DNA of 64,000 nucleotides. Source: Reinekea marina. Lineage in GTDB: Bacteria; Pseudomonadota; Gammaproteobacteria; Pseudomonadales; Natronospirillaceae. Below are positions 1 through 9,492 of the stretch, in pieces (within the stretch, counting starts at the first letter, position 1; every line of letters starts with the position of its first letter). Below the pieces are notes generated by a model, which saw only the letters and a program-made list of their open reading frames with translations, was not told where the DNA came from and searched no databases. The stretch spans positions 789,001 to 853,000 of the forward strand of contig NZ_JAUFQI010000001.1 in assembly GCF_030409715.1 (NCBI RefSeq), in the 5' to 3' direction. A program made the position numbers and the translations under genes.

Positions 1-352
1 TACTCATGTAAATTCGATAAAACTCTTTAGATTTCGAATCAATGGGTAAACGAAAATCAGATAACCTAAAGTCTAAGTCAGTATCGGGAGCTTCAGTGTT
101 ATCTTCTGGGTTATGAAAAACACAGCGACACTCAAAGTAAGGCTTCATCTGTTCATCAAAAGCCAACTCAAGTACAAAGGCGAGCGGGGAGTGAGTCAGA
201 TGAGAAAGTTCTCTTAACGCAAGGCGATAGGCATTATTTTTCTTTTGAACTTTTTGTCCAATACTTTGCATGCGATTAACCGCATCGCGAAGCTCGGTAT
301 CTTTTCGCCGTTTAACACTAGTTGCACTTTGACTATCAGATTTAGCTGACAT
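1..352 (-). CDS. Hypothetical protein, 3' part cut off by window edge
   Basis: An open frame runs leftward from an ATG at 352 to the window edge without a stop, giving the first 117 residues of a protein that begins MSAKSDSQSA. The N-terminus is rich in Lys, Arg, Ser and Gln (RRKDTELRDAVNRMQ) and looks helical and soluble. It is followed by a more ordered segment with several acidic and aromatic residues. No signal peptide or membrane segment is visible and I do not recognise the family. An alternative 92-codon frame overlaps it on the same strand, but its composition is unlike a real protein. The gene is divergent from the response regulator at 552. The identity is unknown; only the presence of a coding region is claimed. 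Confidence 0.55.
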   Translation of the reverse strand, partial: MSAKSDSQSATSVKRRKDTELRDAVNRMQSIGQKVQKKNNAYRLALRELSHLTHSPLAFVLELAFDEQMKPYFECRCVFHNPEDNTEAPDTDLDFRLSDFRLPIDSKSKEFYRIYMS

Positions 353-551
353 GACAAATGACTCTTGACGGTGTGATGTCCATACCTGTATGTATCCTTG
401 ATACTGCAAACCCAACGGTTTAAATTGACGAATTGCGAAACGCCTTTAAGAAATTTAATAGAAAATACGAGAAAATCAAATAAATAGCGCATTTTGTAAG
501 CTAAACTAGAGCAAAAGGTATGTAAAATTAGCGCTAAGGAGACTGCTAGGA

Positions 552-953
552 ATGAACGCCATTTCGGCTGCTAAAACAAAGAAACCCATATTACTCGTTG
601 ACGATGACGATATAGACGTCATGAGCTTGGAAAGGCAGTTTAAAAAACTGGCGATTACCAACCCGTTAGTCCGCAAAAAAAACGGCATAGAAGCCATTAA
701 CTATCTTCATGATGAAGGCTTAGAAATTGAATTTGCGGCTATATTAGTTGATATAAACATGCCGAAGAAAAATGGCTTGGAATTTTTATCAGACTTGCGC
801 CGTGAACTGCCAGACAAAGCCCGAAATGTGTATATATTCACCACATCAGACTCCCTTGCCGAACAAAGTACTGCCGAAGCCTTGCATGTATCGGGCTTTG
901 TGTATAAACAGGACATCGCTCAAGGTTTAAAAGGTATTAATTTTGATGATTAG
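552..953 (+). CDS. CheY-like response regulator (single REC domain)
   Basis: 133 residues consisting of one receiver domain. The acidic pocket is visible (LLVDDDDID, residues 14-22). The phosphoacceptor Asp is in ILVDINMPKKNG, the switch Thr/Ser in IFTTSDS, and the conserved Lys in FVYKQD. There is no DNA-binding output domain, so it should act by protein contact, as in Rcp1-type regulators that pair with membrane or phytochrome-like kinases. The start is supported by AAGGAG about 10 nt upstream of the ATG. The stop overlaps the start of the sensor kinase by 11 nt, so the two are almost certainly co-translated and form a partner pair. Target pathway unknown. Confidence 0.85.
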   Translation: MNAISAAKTKKPILLVDDDDIDVMSLERQFKKLAITNPLVRKKNGIEAINYLHDEGLEIEFAAILVDINMPKKNGLEFLSDLRRELPDKARNVYIFTTSDSLAEQSTAEALHVSGFVYKQDIAQGLKGINFDD

Positions 954-3096
954 CCCCCCTGGATTGCTTAAACCTAAAGCCAGTGTTGCCGCAGTCTTGC
1001 TGTTAGCTGTTTCAGTTTTTTTTACAGTAATGTACGGTTATAGTGTTTACCAACAGGCTGAACAAGAAGCGATAAACGATACCAGCCTATACGCCCAATC
1101 GGCGGCACGTGAACTGCGGCAATACTTTGATAAATACACTTCAGATGTGCGTATGTTGGCGAATTCTCCGTTGGTCGCCGATATTGTCGCTGGACAGGCC
1201 TATTTCTCTAACAATCCAAATGATGGTGAAAATAACCAACGGCTGGCACGGATCTTTAAAGCTTACATGGGGTCTAATGAGCAAGTTGTGCAAGCACGAT
1301 TAATAGGCTTGGCTAACGACGGTCAAGAAATTGTGCGTGTGAATCGGCTTAATGGAAAGCTAACAATCGTTGAAGACGACTTATTGCAGTCCAAAGCAAA
1401 ACGAGGTTACTTTCAAGATATAAGCAAACTAAGCCCCGGTGAAATTTATATCTCGGATATTGAGCTAAATCGCGATTTTGGTGCTTTAACGACGCCACTT
1501 CAACCCGTTGTACGCATTGGGGTTCCTCTTTTTACTAAAACAGGTGAGCTTTTTGGCGTTTTGTTGTTGAATGTGGATATGACCATGCGGCTCGATCAAA
1601 TGGCCAAAGCAGTAGAGACTCATGGCAGTAGCATTCAAATATTATTAATGAATTCAGCCGGAGATTATATAGCACACCCGATAAGTTCTAAAAACTTTGG
1701 CTTTGAATTTGGCGTTCCTCAAAAATTTTCAGATGATTATCAAGCGCATTCCGATCTTCAAGTGGTGAGTACATCTACTGAACTTACACGATATTTCATA
1801 ACGACTGAAAAAATTGAATTAAATCAACAAGACCGTTTTTTGCAGGTAGCGGCAATGACGGCAGTGCGACCAATTGTCATCAAAACCCTAATGTCTGCGA
1901 TTTATTTAGAAGTTTTGATATTGGTGGTCATCACAGCCTTCATGATTTACCTCATTTACTCAAGTCGATACATGAAACTTGAACAAAAACAGTTGGCACT
2001 GAAATCGGAACTTGAATTTGATCTGATTTTTCGAGAAATGATCGAGACAGCCCCTTACGCAAAAATATTAATAAATGAAAAAGGATTGATTGAGCTAGTT
2101 AACATAGAGGCTGAGAAAATGTTTGGCTATAAGCGATCAGAGTTGCTGGGTCAAAACATAGATATGCTAATGCCCAAAGATGATCTAGACAGACTGAAAG
2201 AACAAAGACAACAGTATCTCGGAATACCATCGCATGGGAAACTCTCCACTGAAATGGCCTATAAAGCAGTGAAACAAGATGGAACCGAGTTTCCCATTGA
2301 AATTAGTTTAACCTCCATGGTGACCCCTCAAGGGAGAAAGATTCAAGCAACCATTGTGGATATTTCAGAGCGAGAAAAATTTATTGCTGAACTAAGTCGC
2401 CAGAACGAAGAATTGAACCAATTTGCTTATGTCGCCTCTCACGATTTAAAAGCACCACTGAGGGGTATTGATCAAATTGCTTCTTGGTTAGAAGAAGACT
2501 TAATGGACAATGTTAGCGCTGATTCACAAAAGCACTTGAAGCTAATGCGTTCAAGAATAAATCGCATGGAAAGTTTACTGGCTGGATTGTTGCAATATGC
2601 TCGCGCCGGCAGTGTATTGGGTGAGCTTGAGTCAATCGATTTACATAAGCTTGTGACAGAAGATTTTCACATGATAAACCCGACACAACGGTTTACATTA
2701 AAAGTGAAAAATCCGTTACCAACATTAACAACCTCAAAGCCATTAATTGACATAGTGTTTCGAAATTTAATGTCTAATGCAATGAAACACCATGATCGAC
2801 CTAAAGGTAGAATAACCATTGATTGGCGTAAAAAAGGCGCTTTCTATCAATTTGAAGTCTGTGATGATGGCCCAGGAATACCTGAAGAGTTTCGTGATAG
2901 GGTCTTTGGGTTATTTCAAACATTGAAGCCAAGAGATGAAGTCGAAGGCAGTGGAATGGGCTTATCTATTGTTAAAAAGACCATTGAAACCATTGGAGGT
3001 GAAATTACTATTGGCGATTGTGACCCTTGCGGAGCGATGATTACTTTTACTTGGCCTATAGAATTAAAGCAAGAACCTGAATCACCCGCCGCCTAA
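943..3096 (+). CDS. Membrane sensor histidine kinase (Cache-like sensor, PAS, HisKA, HATPase)
   Basis: 717 residues. TM1 is at about 13-32. A large periplasmic region (33-320) resembles a double Cache ligand-binding domain. TM2 is at about 323-343, and a PAS domain follows (about 360-475, with FGYKRSELLGQ and VDISEREK). The dimerisation/phosphoacceptor helix carries His500 in VASHDLKAPLRG. The ATPase domain shows an N box (FRNLMSNAMKHH), a G1 box (DDGPGIPEEF) and a G2 box (GSGMGLSIVKK). The HDLKAPL box and the FQTLKPRDEVEGSGMG segment are of the type found in kinases paired with stand-alone CheY-like regulators, which fits the overlapping gene upstream. No receiver domain is attached. The ligand cannot be told from sequence. 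Confidence 0.88.
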   Translation: MMISPPGLLKPKASVAAVLLLAVSVFFTVMYGYSVYQQAEQEAINDTSLYAQSAARELRQYFDKYTSDVRMLANSPLVADIVAGQAYFSNNPNDGENNQRLARIFKAYMGSNEQVVQARLIGLANDGQEIVRVNRLNGKLTIVEDDLLQSKAKRGYFQDISKLSPGEIYISDIELNRDFGALTTPLQPVVRIGVPLFTKTGELFGVLLLNVDMTMRLDQMAKAVETHGSSIQILLMNSAGDYIAHPISSKNFGFEFGVPQKFSDDYQAHSDLQVVSTSTELTRYFITTEKIELNQQDRFLQVAAMTAVRPIVIKTLMSAIYLEVLILVVITAFMIYLIYSSRYMKLEQKQLALKSELEFDLIFREMIETAPYAKILINEKGLIELVNIEAEKMFGYKRSELLGQNIDMLMPKDDLDRLKEQRQQYLGIPSHGKLSTEMAYKAVKQDGTEFPIEISLTSMVTPQGRKIQATIVDISEREKFIAELSRQNEELNQFAYVASHDLKAPLRGIDQIASWLEEDLMDNVSADSQKHLKLMRSRINRMESLLAGLLQYARAGSVLGELESIDLHKLVTEDFHMINPTQRFTLKVKNPLPTLTTSKPLIDIVFRNLMSNAMKHHDRPKGRITIDWRKKGAFYQFEVCDDGPGIPEEFRDRVFGLFQTLKPRDEVEGSGMGLSIVKKTIETIGGEITIGDCDPCGAMITFTWPIELKQEPESPAA

Positions 3097-3111
3097 ACTA
3101 GGCAGCGGGTG
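3083..3111. terminator. GC-rich hairpin between convergent genes
   Basis: Twelve-base arms (CACCCGCCGCCT / AGGCAGCGGGTG, one mismatch) flank a 5-nt loop and overlap the stop codon of the sensor kinase. The chemoreceptor gene ends at 3122 on the other strand, so this sits exactly between two converging transcripts. There is no strong T tract on either side. It could be a bidirectional barrier or an imperfect terminator. Confidence 0.45.
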
Positions 3112-3121
3112 GGATTGATAG

Positions 3122-4798
3122 TTACACTTTAAAGCCCGAAGATACATCATCAACGTTTTCAGCCAAACGGTTCACTTCAACGAACTGGCTTTGAGTTTCC
3201 TCAGTTCCCTGTTGAATTTCTTCTGAACTGTTTGCTATGTCTGAAACGGCTTTGGTTATATCGGTAGCAACGGCCGACTGTTCATTGGCCGAAGTGGCAA
3301 CCATCGTATTCATTTCAGTCAATTGACCAATAGAATTTGTGGTCGACTCAACCAACGTCTTAATGGTATTCATCGCTTCAATAACCGCACTTCGGCTCTC
3401 GATAGTCGTAGACATTTCTTCAGAAGATCGCTTAGAGCTGTCGCTGAGCTTGTCCAGTATTTCTCCAATTTCTACGGTACTTTGTTGGCTGCGTTGGGCA
3501 AGTGTGCGTACTTCATCGGCTACTACCGCAAAGCCTCGGCCTTGTTCGCCTGCGCGAGCGGCCTCAATTGCCGCGTTTAAAGCAAGTAAGTTAGTTTGCT
3601 CAGAAATACTTTGAATAACACCCAGTGCTTGGTGAATACCTTGAACATTCTCGACCAATTCGCTGACCGAACTATCTACGTTATTTAGTACCGTACTTAA
3701 ATCACTGATACGATCCGTAGAAGTGTTTACCTGTACGAGTACTTCATTGATTTCAGAATGAACTGTTTCCGCAATATGGCTGGTGTTTTCAGCGTTGCTG
3801 GCAATTTCTGACGCCGTAGCACTCATTTCCTCAATAGCTGCCGCAACTTGCAACGTATTCTCGCGTTGGCTTTCTACTTCGACAGAGAGTTGTTTCTGCT
3901 TAGAGCCTGCCGCAACAGACATTGATTTCAATTCGGTACTGGCCGCTTTTAAGTTTTTAATGTCTTCGGCCAAACTACCTATAAAGGTGTTAAAGCTCGA
4001 AGCAATATGGTCTAACTCAGAAATGCCACGCATTGGTAATGTCATGGTTAAATCACCTCGACCACTGGCAAGACCATCGACCGACTCAGATAGCTTATCA
4101 AGCGAAGAAGAAATGGTGCGAATCGCCAGCGTGGCTAATACTGCGGTAATCGCAATCACTAAGAAAATACTGAAAGTTGTTTTAGATACACTCGATTGCT
4201 GTGCATCGGATAAATCACCATTAATGTTGTTAAGTACGCCTTCAACAGAATCGAAGTACAAGCCAAGACCAATAAACATATTCCATTTGTCGATGCCACT
4301 GATGTAAGAAAATTTAGGGCTAGGCTCATCTTCACCCGGCTTGGGAAAGTGGTAAGTATAAAAATTTTCTTTATTGCCCTTGGCGATGTCGACCATGTCT
4401 CGGATCAAATATTGCTGAGTTTGGTCTTGTAAATCCCAATAATTATTTCCTAACCCAGCGTCAGATGGGCCAAGTAGTAGTCGGTTGCCTGTGTAATCGT
4501 AACCAAATATGTAGCCAACTCCTTCATCAAAAACAAAGTTCTTAAGAAGTTCGATACCTTCTTCTTTTCCAGAATCTCCAGGCATAGCAATGTATGGCTC
4601 AAGTAGTGCATTCGCACTGTGAAGCAAAGACTTTAATCGATTTCGCTCGGCATCCATGATGGCGTTTTCGGTCGTACCAAGCACATTCACACCGAGTTGC
4701 TTAATTGAACTTGAAGACAAATAAATTGCGGTTATGGCAATTATTAACAGAGGAAGCAATGCCAGTGCATAGATTCTCATTTTGATAGACTTAAACAT
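3122..4798 (-). CDS. Methyl-accepting chemotaxis protein with single Cache sensor
   Basis: 558 residues. TM1 is at about 7-29. The periplasmic part (30-205) has an sCache_2-like pattern ([29 protein letters not shown]). TM2 is at about 206-228, followed by a HAMP region and a long coiled-coil signalling domain. The highly conserved hairpin tip that contacts CheA/CheW is present ([20 protein letters not shown] and [17 protein letters not shown]). It senses a small extracytoplasmic ligand and controls the chemotaxis phosphorelay at the inner membrane; the ligand is unknown. A sigma-28-type promoter lies directly upstream, which fits co-expression with late flagellar genes. It is the only chemotaxis gene in the window. 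Confidence 0.93.
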   Translation of the reverse strand: MFKSIKMRIYALALLPLLIIAITAIYLSSSSIKQLGVNVLGTTENAIMDAERNRLKSLLHSANALLEPYIAMPGDSGKEEGIELLKNFVFDEGVGYIFGYDYTGNRLLLGPSDAGLGNNYWDLQDQTQQYLIRDMVDIAKGNKENFYTYHFPKPGEDEPSPKFSYISGIDKWNMFIGLGLYFDSVEGVLNNINGDLSDAQQSSVSKTTFSIFLVIAITAVLATLAIRTISSSLDKLSESVDGLASGRGDLTMTLPMRGISELDHIASSFNTFIGSLAEDIKNLKAASTELKSMSVAAGSKQKQLSVEVESQRENTLQVAAAIEEMSATASEIASNAENTSHIAETVHSEINEVLVQVNTSTDRISDLSTVLNNVDSSVSELVENVQGIHQALGVIQSISEQTNLLALNAAIEAARAGEQGRGFAVVADEVRTLAQRSQQSTVEIGEILDKLSDSSKRSSEEMSTTIESRSAVIEAMNTIKTLVESTTNSIGQLTEMNTMVATSANEQSAVATDITKAVSDIANSSEEIQQGTEETQSQFVEVNRLAENVDDVSSGFKV

Positions 4799-4834
4799 AG
4801 CGTACCCAATTGGTTTCTAAAGGAGGTAGTTCAG

Positions 4835-4862
4835 TTATCGGCCGAACTCAGTAATTACTTTA
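4835..4862 (-). promoter_or_regulatory. Predicted sigma-28 (FliA) promoter of the chemoreceptor
   Basis: On the minus strand the sequence reads TAAAG, 15 nt, then GCCGATAA. This is a perfect -10 octamer and a good -35 for flagellar sigma-28 (consensus TAAA, N15-16, GCCGATAA). The -10 ends 36 nt before the chemoreceptor ATG. Position, strand and spacing all fit, so the receptor gene is probably in the late flagellar regulon. Confidence 0.8.
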
Positions 4863-4994
4863 GTTGCCAGTTTGGAGTTGCTCCACTTTTTATTTAAAAA
4901 AAGCCGTGCAATATTGAGTCTTTAGCATTAATAAGCTAAAAGCTCGGTATTGCTCGTACTAAAGGATGGCTTAAAAAGGGAGCATAAAATAAGT

Positions 4995-5381
4995 TTACTT
5001 TGAAAGTGCCGAACGGCGTTCTCTCAAGGAATCGATTATGAGGGTTTTTATGGCGGGCAGATCACACATCTCTAGCGATTTCACTTTCACGTGGCGCATG
5101 TTCTTGCCAGTGCCTTCTAATAAAGACGCAGGGTCTTCTAAGTGAGCGCCTTGGTAAAAACCTAAGTTCACCCAAGATTTGTGCGGCAAAATGTAACAAT
5201 ATCCTTCACTCATTTTTTTAGCGCCAACGCCATAGGTCGCTGCTCGATCTCCCATGCGCACGACTTCGCAAGCAGATGGGTCGATCGATAAAATTAATGC
5301 TTTAAGTTTTTTAGCAATAGGCTTGAGAGGCGCTTCGGTGATGATTAATAAATCATCGAAATTATCATTGTTGTTTTTCAT
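4995..5381 (-). CDS. DUF1801 (YdhG-like) domain protein
   Basis: 128 residues, one small soluble domain. The pattern around LKALILSIDPSACEVVRMGD, followed by the aromatic GYCYILPHKSWVNLGFYQGA and a C-terminal RHVKVKSL segment, matches the DUF1801/YdhG-like fold. That fold occurs in small bacterial proteins of unsettled function, some studied as iron-chaperone-like frataxin mimics. No signal peptide or membrane segment is seen. It is a single gene, 196 nt from the chemoreceptor on the same strand but separated from it by that gene's own promoter. I infer no specific role. Confidence 0.65.
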   Translation of the reverse strand: MKNNNDNFDDLLIITEAPLKPIAKKLKALILSIDPSACEVVRMGDRAATYGVGAKKMSEGYCYILPHKSWVNLGFYQGAHLEDPASLLEGTGKNMRHVKVKSLEMCDLPAIKTLIIDSLRERRSALSK

Positions 5382-5591
5382 GGAACCACTCGCTTGTTAA
5401 AGTGTCTTCAGTTTAGGCTAAGACCTAGGGCGATATTAGCAAGCGACTATAAGATTGAATAGTTTTCATGGTTGGGTGAAATTCGTTGAATTTCAATTGT
5501 ACTGTATAGCCCTGCACTTTAAGGTAAGGCTACACAGCATCTTTATTTAATCTATAGGCTCAAATAGAGTGGACATTTCAGCAAATGAATT

Positions 5592-7193
5592 TTATTGCAA
5601 TTCACCGTCTGAATTGTATTTGGCGATAAATACATCACTTGTGCCAATACGAACATTTCCATTTAAACCAACAAATGACTCTCCCGTGACAAAAACATTT
5701 CCATAGTTATCTACTTTGATATCGTAGCCATAGGTGGATCCTCCGGAGGCCCCAAATTGTCGGGTCCAAAGTGTCTGACCAATTGAGGTGAGTTTTGAGA
5801 TAAAGGCATCACCAGTGCCACCATAACTATTACCCGATAGGCTGCTATAGGTGTCGCCTACAATATACATATTTCCACTTGAATCGAGAAAAGCACTTTC
5901 AGCACCACTTTGAGCGTTCGGTTCACCATATAGTGCGGTCCACTGCCTTGTAAAGTTAGTATCGAACTCAACAAAGAAAGTATCTTTGATACCTTTAATG
6001 GATTGGCTATGAAGTGTTCCAGTCCCAGAAGTATTTCCGACCACTATGAGGTGGCCATCCGAGTCTGTGAGCAAGTCTGTAACGTATAAATCTAGTTGCT
6101 CAGCCCCAAACAACTCTGTCGTCTTCTGCGATAAATTTGCATTTAGTTTAGTTATGAAGGCATTGAACCCGGTTCCTGTCATTGAGACGTTGTCAAAACT
6201 AGCGCTTGTGCGCCCAGCGATAAAGACATTTAGATTACTGTCTACCGCAATTCCTCCGGGAATTAACTGTTCATTCGTACCAACTGAAAATATTGCCTTA
6301 TTTAAATCGCCAGTAATGGGGTCTAATTTTGCGACAAACATCTTTGAAGTTTTATTGTCGGGCTGAATTGAACCAGCAACATAAATAAACCCATCTTCAT
6401 CTAGTACCAATTCGTTAACTTCGGAAACGGTTGATGATTCACCAGTAAACTGAGTCCACTGCCATTCACCATGCTTATCAAACTTGGATATAAAAGCGTC
6501 AGAGTCACCCACTAAGGATTCTCCACCAAGGCTACCGGTGGTGAATCCTGCAATATACAGATTGTCATCGTTGTCGATGGTTAAGGAAGAAGGGAAGGTA
6601 TCACCCTCGCCGCCATGAAGTATGGTTTGAAGACGCTCCCCTAAGGAGCTGTATTTGATTAAAAAAGCATCGTTATGAGCCGTGCCGAGGTTCCCGTTTA
6701 AATCACCATCAGTGCTGCCTGCTACCCAGATATTACCTTGGCTGTCGGTTGCTAGTGCGGATCCGCCTGTTTTCGACTCAATCACACCGTTGAGCTTTAT
6801 GCCTTGCCAGCGATCCGTTGTAAATGAAAACACACTGGCAGGAAGTGAATGGCCTTTAGCACTTTTTATGGTGCCAGCCATAGTCACAGTATAGGTTGTG
6901 CCTTCTAAAAGTGGATTCTCTGGCGTAAAGGTGACCGTCTTTTTATCCGCACTGTAGGTAAAATTACCAAGAGTTTCTGGGTCTAAAGATAGGGTAGAGG
7001 AGTTGATTGTTGTTGTGTCCATAGCAACGGAAAACTCAACTGAAATAGGACCATGAGTAGGTTGATTGGTCGAATTGTATTCAGGGCTTACGGATACTAT
7101 CCTGGGAATATCTGAATTATTTTGTTGATTCTCAATTACGTTGCAGCTCATCAACAGAATCGTGACGGTAAAGGCCAGTACTCTATACATCAT
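5592..7193 (-). CDS. Surface lipoprotein: Ig-like domain plus SBBP beta-propeller repeats
   Basis: 533 residues. The N-terminus is a lipoprotein signal (hydrophobic stretch ending LLMSC, Cys16-17 region). Residues about 30-127 form a bacterial Ig-like domain of the Big_5 type (PEYNSTNQPTHGPISVEFS, TYTVTMAGTIK, SFTTD). The rest is seven or eight repeats of about 55 residues of the SBBP/beta-propeller kind, each with a version of DSQGNIWVAGSTDG followed by DAFLIKYSSLGE. Such proteins are usually outer-membrane or cell-surface anchored and may bind partners or polymers; no enzyme motif is visible. The start is supported by AGGA 8 nt upstream. It stands alone between DUF1801 and parE. Confidence 0.8.
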   Translation of the reverse strand: MMYRVLAFTVTILLMSCNVIENQQNNSDIPRIVSVSPEYNSTNQPTHGPISVEFSVAMDTTTINSSTLSLDPETLGNFTYSADKKTVTFTPENPLLEGTTYTVTMAGTIKSAKGHSLPASVFSFTTDRWQGIKLNGVIESKTGGSALATDSQGNIWVAGSTDGDLNGNLGTAHNDAFLIKYSSLGERLQTILHGGEGDTFPSSLTIDNDDNLYIAGFTTGSLGGESLVGDSDAFISKFDKHGEWQWTQFTGESSTVSEVNELVLDEDGFIYVAGSIQPDNKTSKMFVAKLDPITGDLNKAIFSVGTNEQLIPGGIAVDSNLNVFIAGRTSASFDNVSMTGTGFNAFITKLNANLSQKTTELFGAEQLDLYVTDLLTDSDGHLIVVGNTSGTGTLHSQSIKGIKDTFFVEFDTNFTRQWTALYGEPNAQSGAESAFLDSSGNMYIVGDTYSSLSGNSYGGTGDAFISKLTSIGQTLWTRQFGASGGSTYGYDIKVDNYGNVFVTGESFVGLNGNVRIGTSDVFIAKYNSDGELQ

Positions 7194-7338
7194 GATGTAA
7201 ATCCTATGTTTATTTTTTGTGCGGATTCGTTTTCGATCCGAGGGTATAAATTTATTGTTGGTATTATATCGTTCGAAGCTGAACAGAAGCTTATTTTTTG
7301 GGTTTTTTCAGTAGTAAGGTAAAGATAATGAGTCTCCT

Positions 7339-7373
7339 AATGATAGGTTGGTCTATTTGACCAATCTATCATT
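7339..7373. repeat. 15-bp inverted repeat downstream of parE
   Basis: Arms AATGATAGGTTGGTC and GACCAATCTATCATT (one G/T pair) surround a 5-nt loop. It lies about 100 nt past the parE stop and 146 nt upstream of the lipoprotein start. There is no T tract, so it is either a non-canonical 3'-end structure for parE or an operator for the lipoprotein gene. Confidence 0.5.
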
Positions 7374-7470
7374 AAATAAATGGTGCAGGTTTATTGTGAG
7401 TGAGAAAAAGAAATAAAGCGGTGATGGTTTGGGTAACTAACCGCTCTGAACGCTATAAAAGTGAGTGAAC

Positions 7471-9390
7471 TTAGTTCTCTGTTTCAACCGCCGTCTCAAT
7501 ATCAGCCAAGTTCCCCTTATCTTCTAACCACTTCTTACGATCACCCGAACGTTTTTTTGCTAACAGCATATCCATAATTTCCATGGTGTCGCTTTGGTCT
7601 GTTTCTTCAATGGTGAGACGAACTAAACGACGGGTATTAGGGTCCATCGTGGTTTCACGTAGTTGCATTGGGTTCATTTCACCCAAGCCTTTAAATCGCT
7701 GAATTTGTACTTTGCCACGTTTTTTCTCGGCTTCTATGCGATTTAGAATGCCAATGCGTTCGTCATCATCTAAAGCGTAAAAAACTTCTTTGCCGATATC
7801 AATTCGAAACAGCGGTGGCATCGCTACGTACACATGCCCAGTTTCGACCAGCTTTTTAAAGTGTTTAACGAACAACGCACACAGTAAGGTGGCAATGTGG
7901 AGACCGTCAGAGTCGGCATCGGCTAATATGCAAATTTTACCGTAACGTAAGCCTTCGATATTATCTGAATCTGGGTCTACCCCTAATGCAACGGCAATAT
8001 CGTGAACTTCTTGGCTGGCTAAAATTTCGCTGCTGTCGACTTCCCAGGTGTTTAAGATCTTACCACGCAGCGGCATGATTGCCTGAGTCACTCTATCGCG
8101 TGCTTGTTTGGCGGAGCCGCCTGCTGAGTCACCTTCCACTAAGAAGAGTTCGCCGGCCATAGCATCGTTGCCGGAACAATCGGCCAATTTACCAGGCAGT
8201 GCAGGACCACTGGTAACTTTTTTACGAGCGACTTTTTTGGCCTTGCGCATACGTGCATTGGCATTAGAAATACACAGCTCGGCTAGCAGTTCGGCAACGT
8301 CGGTGTGTTGGTTCAACCACAATGCAAAGCTGTCTTTCACTACACCAGAAATAAAGGCGGATGCCTGACGTGACGATAAACGCTCTTTGGTTTGGCCCGC
8401 AAACTGAGGGTCTTGCATTTTAAAAGATAAAACGTGAGAACATTTATCCCAAATATCCTCTGGGCTTAATTTTACGCCGCGAGGTAGTAAATTACGATAC
8501 TCGCAGAACTCACGCATGGCATCCAATAAACCTTGGCGTAAGCCATTAACGTGCGTACCACCTTGCGCTGTTGGAATAAGGTTTACATAGCTTTCGCCAA
8601 TGCCTTCTCCACCTTCCGGTAGCCATTGTATGGCCCAATCAACGGCTTCTGTTTCACTGCTAAATGAGCCAGTGAAAGGCTCTTTGGGTAGGGTTTCGTA
8701 AAATTTGGTTGCACTTGTGAGGTAATCTTTTAAGCCATCTTCGTAAAACCAGGTATCGGTTTCGTCTTTTTCTTCATTGAAGAAATTGATGGTTAGGCCA
8801 GGGCATAAAACGGCCTTGGCGCGTAAAATGTGTTTTAAGCGGCTGGCTAAAAACTTGCCTGTATCAAAATAAGATTCATCCGGTTTAAAGCGAAGCGTAG
8901 TGCCGGTTTCTTTTTTAGCGCACTTCCCAATCACTTCCATATCGGTGGCTTTATCGCCGTTTTGAAAGCCCATGCGATGAATGGCGCCGTCTCGCTTTAC
9001 GGTGACTTCTAAGACTGTTGATAATGCGTTGACCACAGAAACGCCGACACCGTGCAAACCGCCTGAAAACTGGTAGTTTTTGCCAGAGAACTTACCGCCT
9101 GAATGGAGTCGAGTTAAAATAAGCTCAACACCAGGAATACCGTGCTCTGGGTGAATATCAACCGGCATGCCGCGGCCGTTATCGGTTACGCTGAGCGAGT
9201 TATCTTTATAAAGCGTCACGTCTATTTGATTAGCAAAGCCACCTAAGGCTTCATCCACGGAGTTGTCGATCACCTCTTGCGCCAAGTGATTTGGACGAGT
9301 GGTGTCGGTGTACATGCCCGGACGTTTACGAACAGGGTCTAATCCGCTGAGAACTTCAATGGCTTCAGCTGAGTAGTTGTTCTTGCTCAT
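7471..9390 (-). CDS. parE: DNA topoisomerase IV subunit B
   Basis: 639 residues, the ATPase subunit of the ParC2ParE2 enzyme that decatenates daughter chromosomes. The GHKL ATPase site is seen in EVIDNSVDEALGG, DNGRGMPVDIHP and GGLHGVGVSVVNALS. The transducer domain is in the middle. The TOPRIM domain follows (LFLVEGDSAGGSAKQ, then DADSDGLHI for metal binding), and the C-terminal part has RFKGLGEMNPMQLRETTMDP. The length matches ParE and lacks the roughly 165-residue insertion of proteobacterial GyrB. A GAGG motif lies about 10 nt before the ATG. It follows nudF-yqiB-cpdA on the same strand, the usual gammaproteobacterial order. Confidence 0.96.
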   Translation of the reverse strand: MSKNNYSAEAIEVLSGLDPVRKRPGMYTDTTRPNHLAQEVIDNSVDEALGGFANQIDVTLYKDNSLSVTDNGRGMPVDIHPEHGIPGVELILTRLHSGGKFSGKNYQFSGGLHGVGVSVVNALSTVLEVTVKRDGAIHRMGFQNGDKATDMEVIGKCAKKETGTTLRFKPDESYFDTGKFLASRLKHILRAKAVLCPGLTINFFNEEKDETDTWFYEDGLKDYLTSATKFYETLPKEPFTGSFSSETEAVDWAIQWLPEGGEGIGESYVNLIPTAQGGTHVNGLRQGLLDAMREFCEYRNLLPRGVKLSPEDIWDKCSHVLSFKMQDPQFAGQTKERLSSRQASAFISGVVKDSFALWLNQHTDVAELLAELCISNANARMRKAKKVARKKVTSGPALPGKLADCSGNDAMAGELFLVEGDSAGGSAKQARDRVTQAIMPLRGKILNTWEVDSSEILASQEVHDIAVALGVDPDSDNIEGLRYGKICILADADSDGLHIATLLCALFVKHFKKLVETGHVYVAMPPLFRIDIGKEVFYALDDDERIGILNRIEAEKKRGKVQIQRFKGLGEMNPMQLRETTMDPNTRRLVRLTIEETDQSDTMEIMDMLLAKKRSGDRKKWLEDKGNLADIETAVETEN

Positions 9391-9492
9391 GTGACGAGTG
9401 CCTCTTAAAAAAACCGAATAAAATCAAGGGGGTTAGGATAACGGAAAAGAGAGCGGCAGGCTATTACTTGGAAAGAGGTTAGGTGTTACCTA

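Noticed and set aside
214..492. 92-codon frame on the minus strand near the left edge
   Set aside because: The other minus frame from 352 runs open to the edge and has a more protein-like composition; both cannot be real.
3783..4307. 174-codon open frame antisense to the chemoreceptor
   Set aside because: It lies entirely within the strongly conserved MCP coding region, its product has no domain pattern, and the opposite strand is clearly the coding one.
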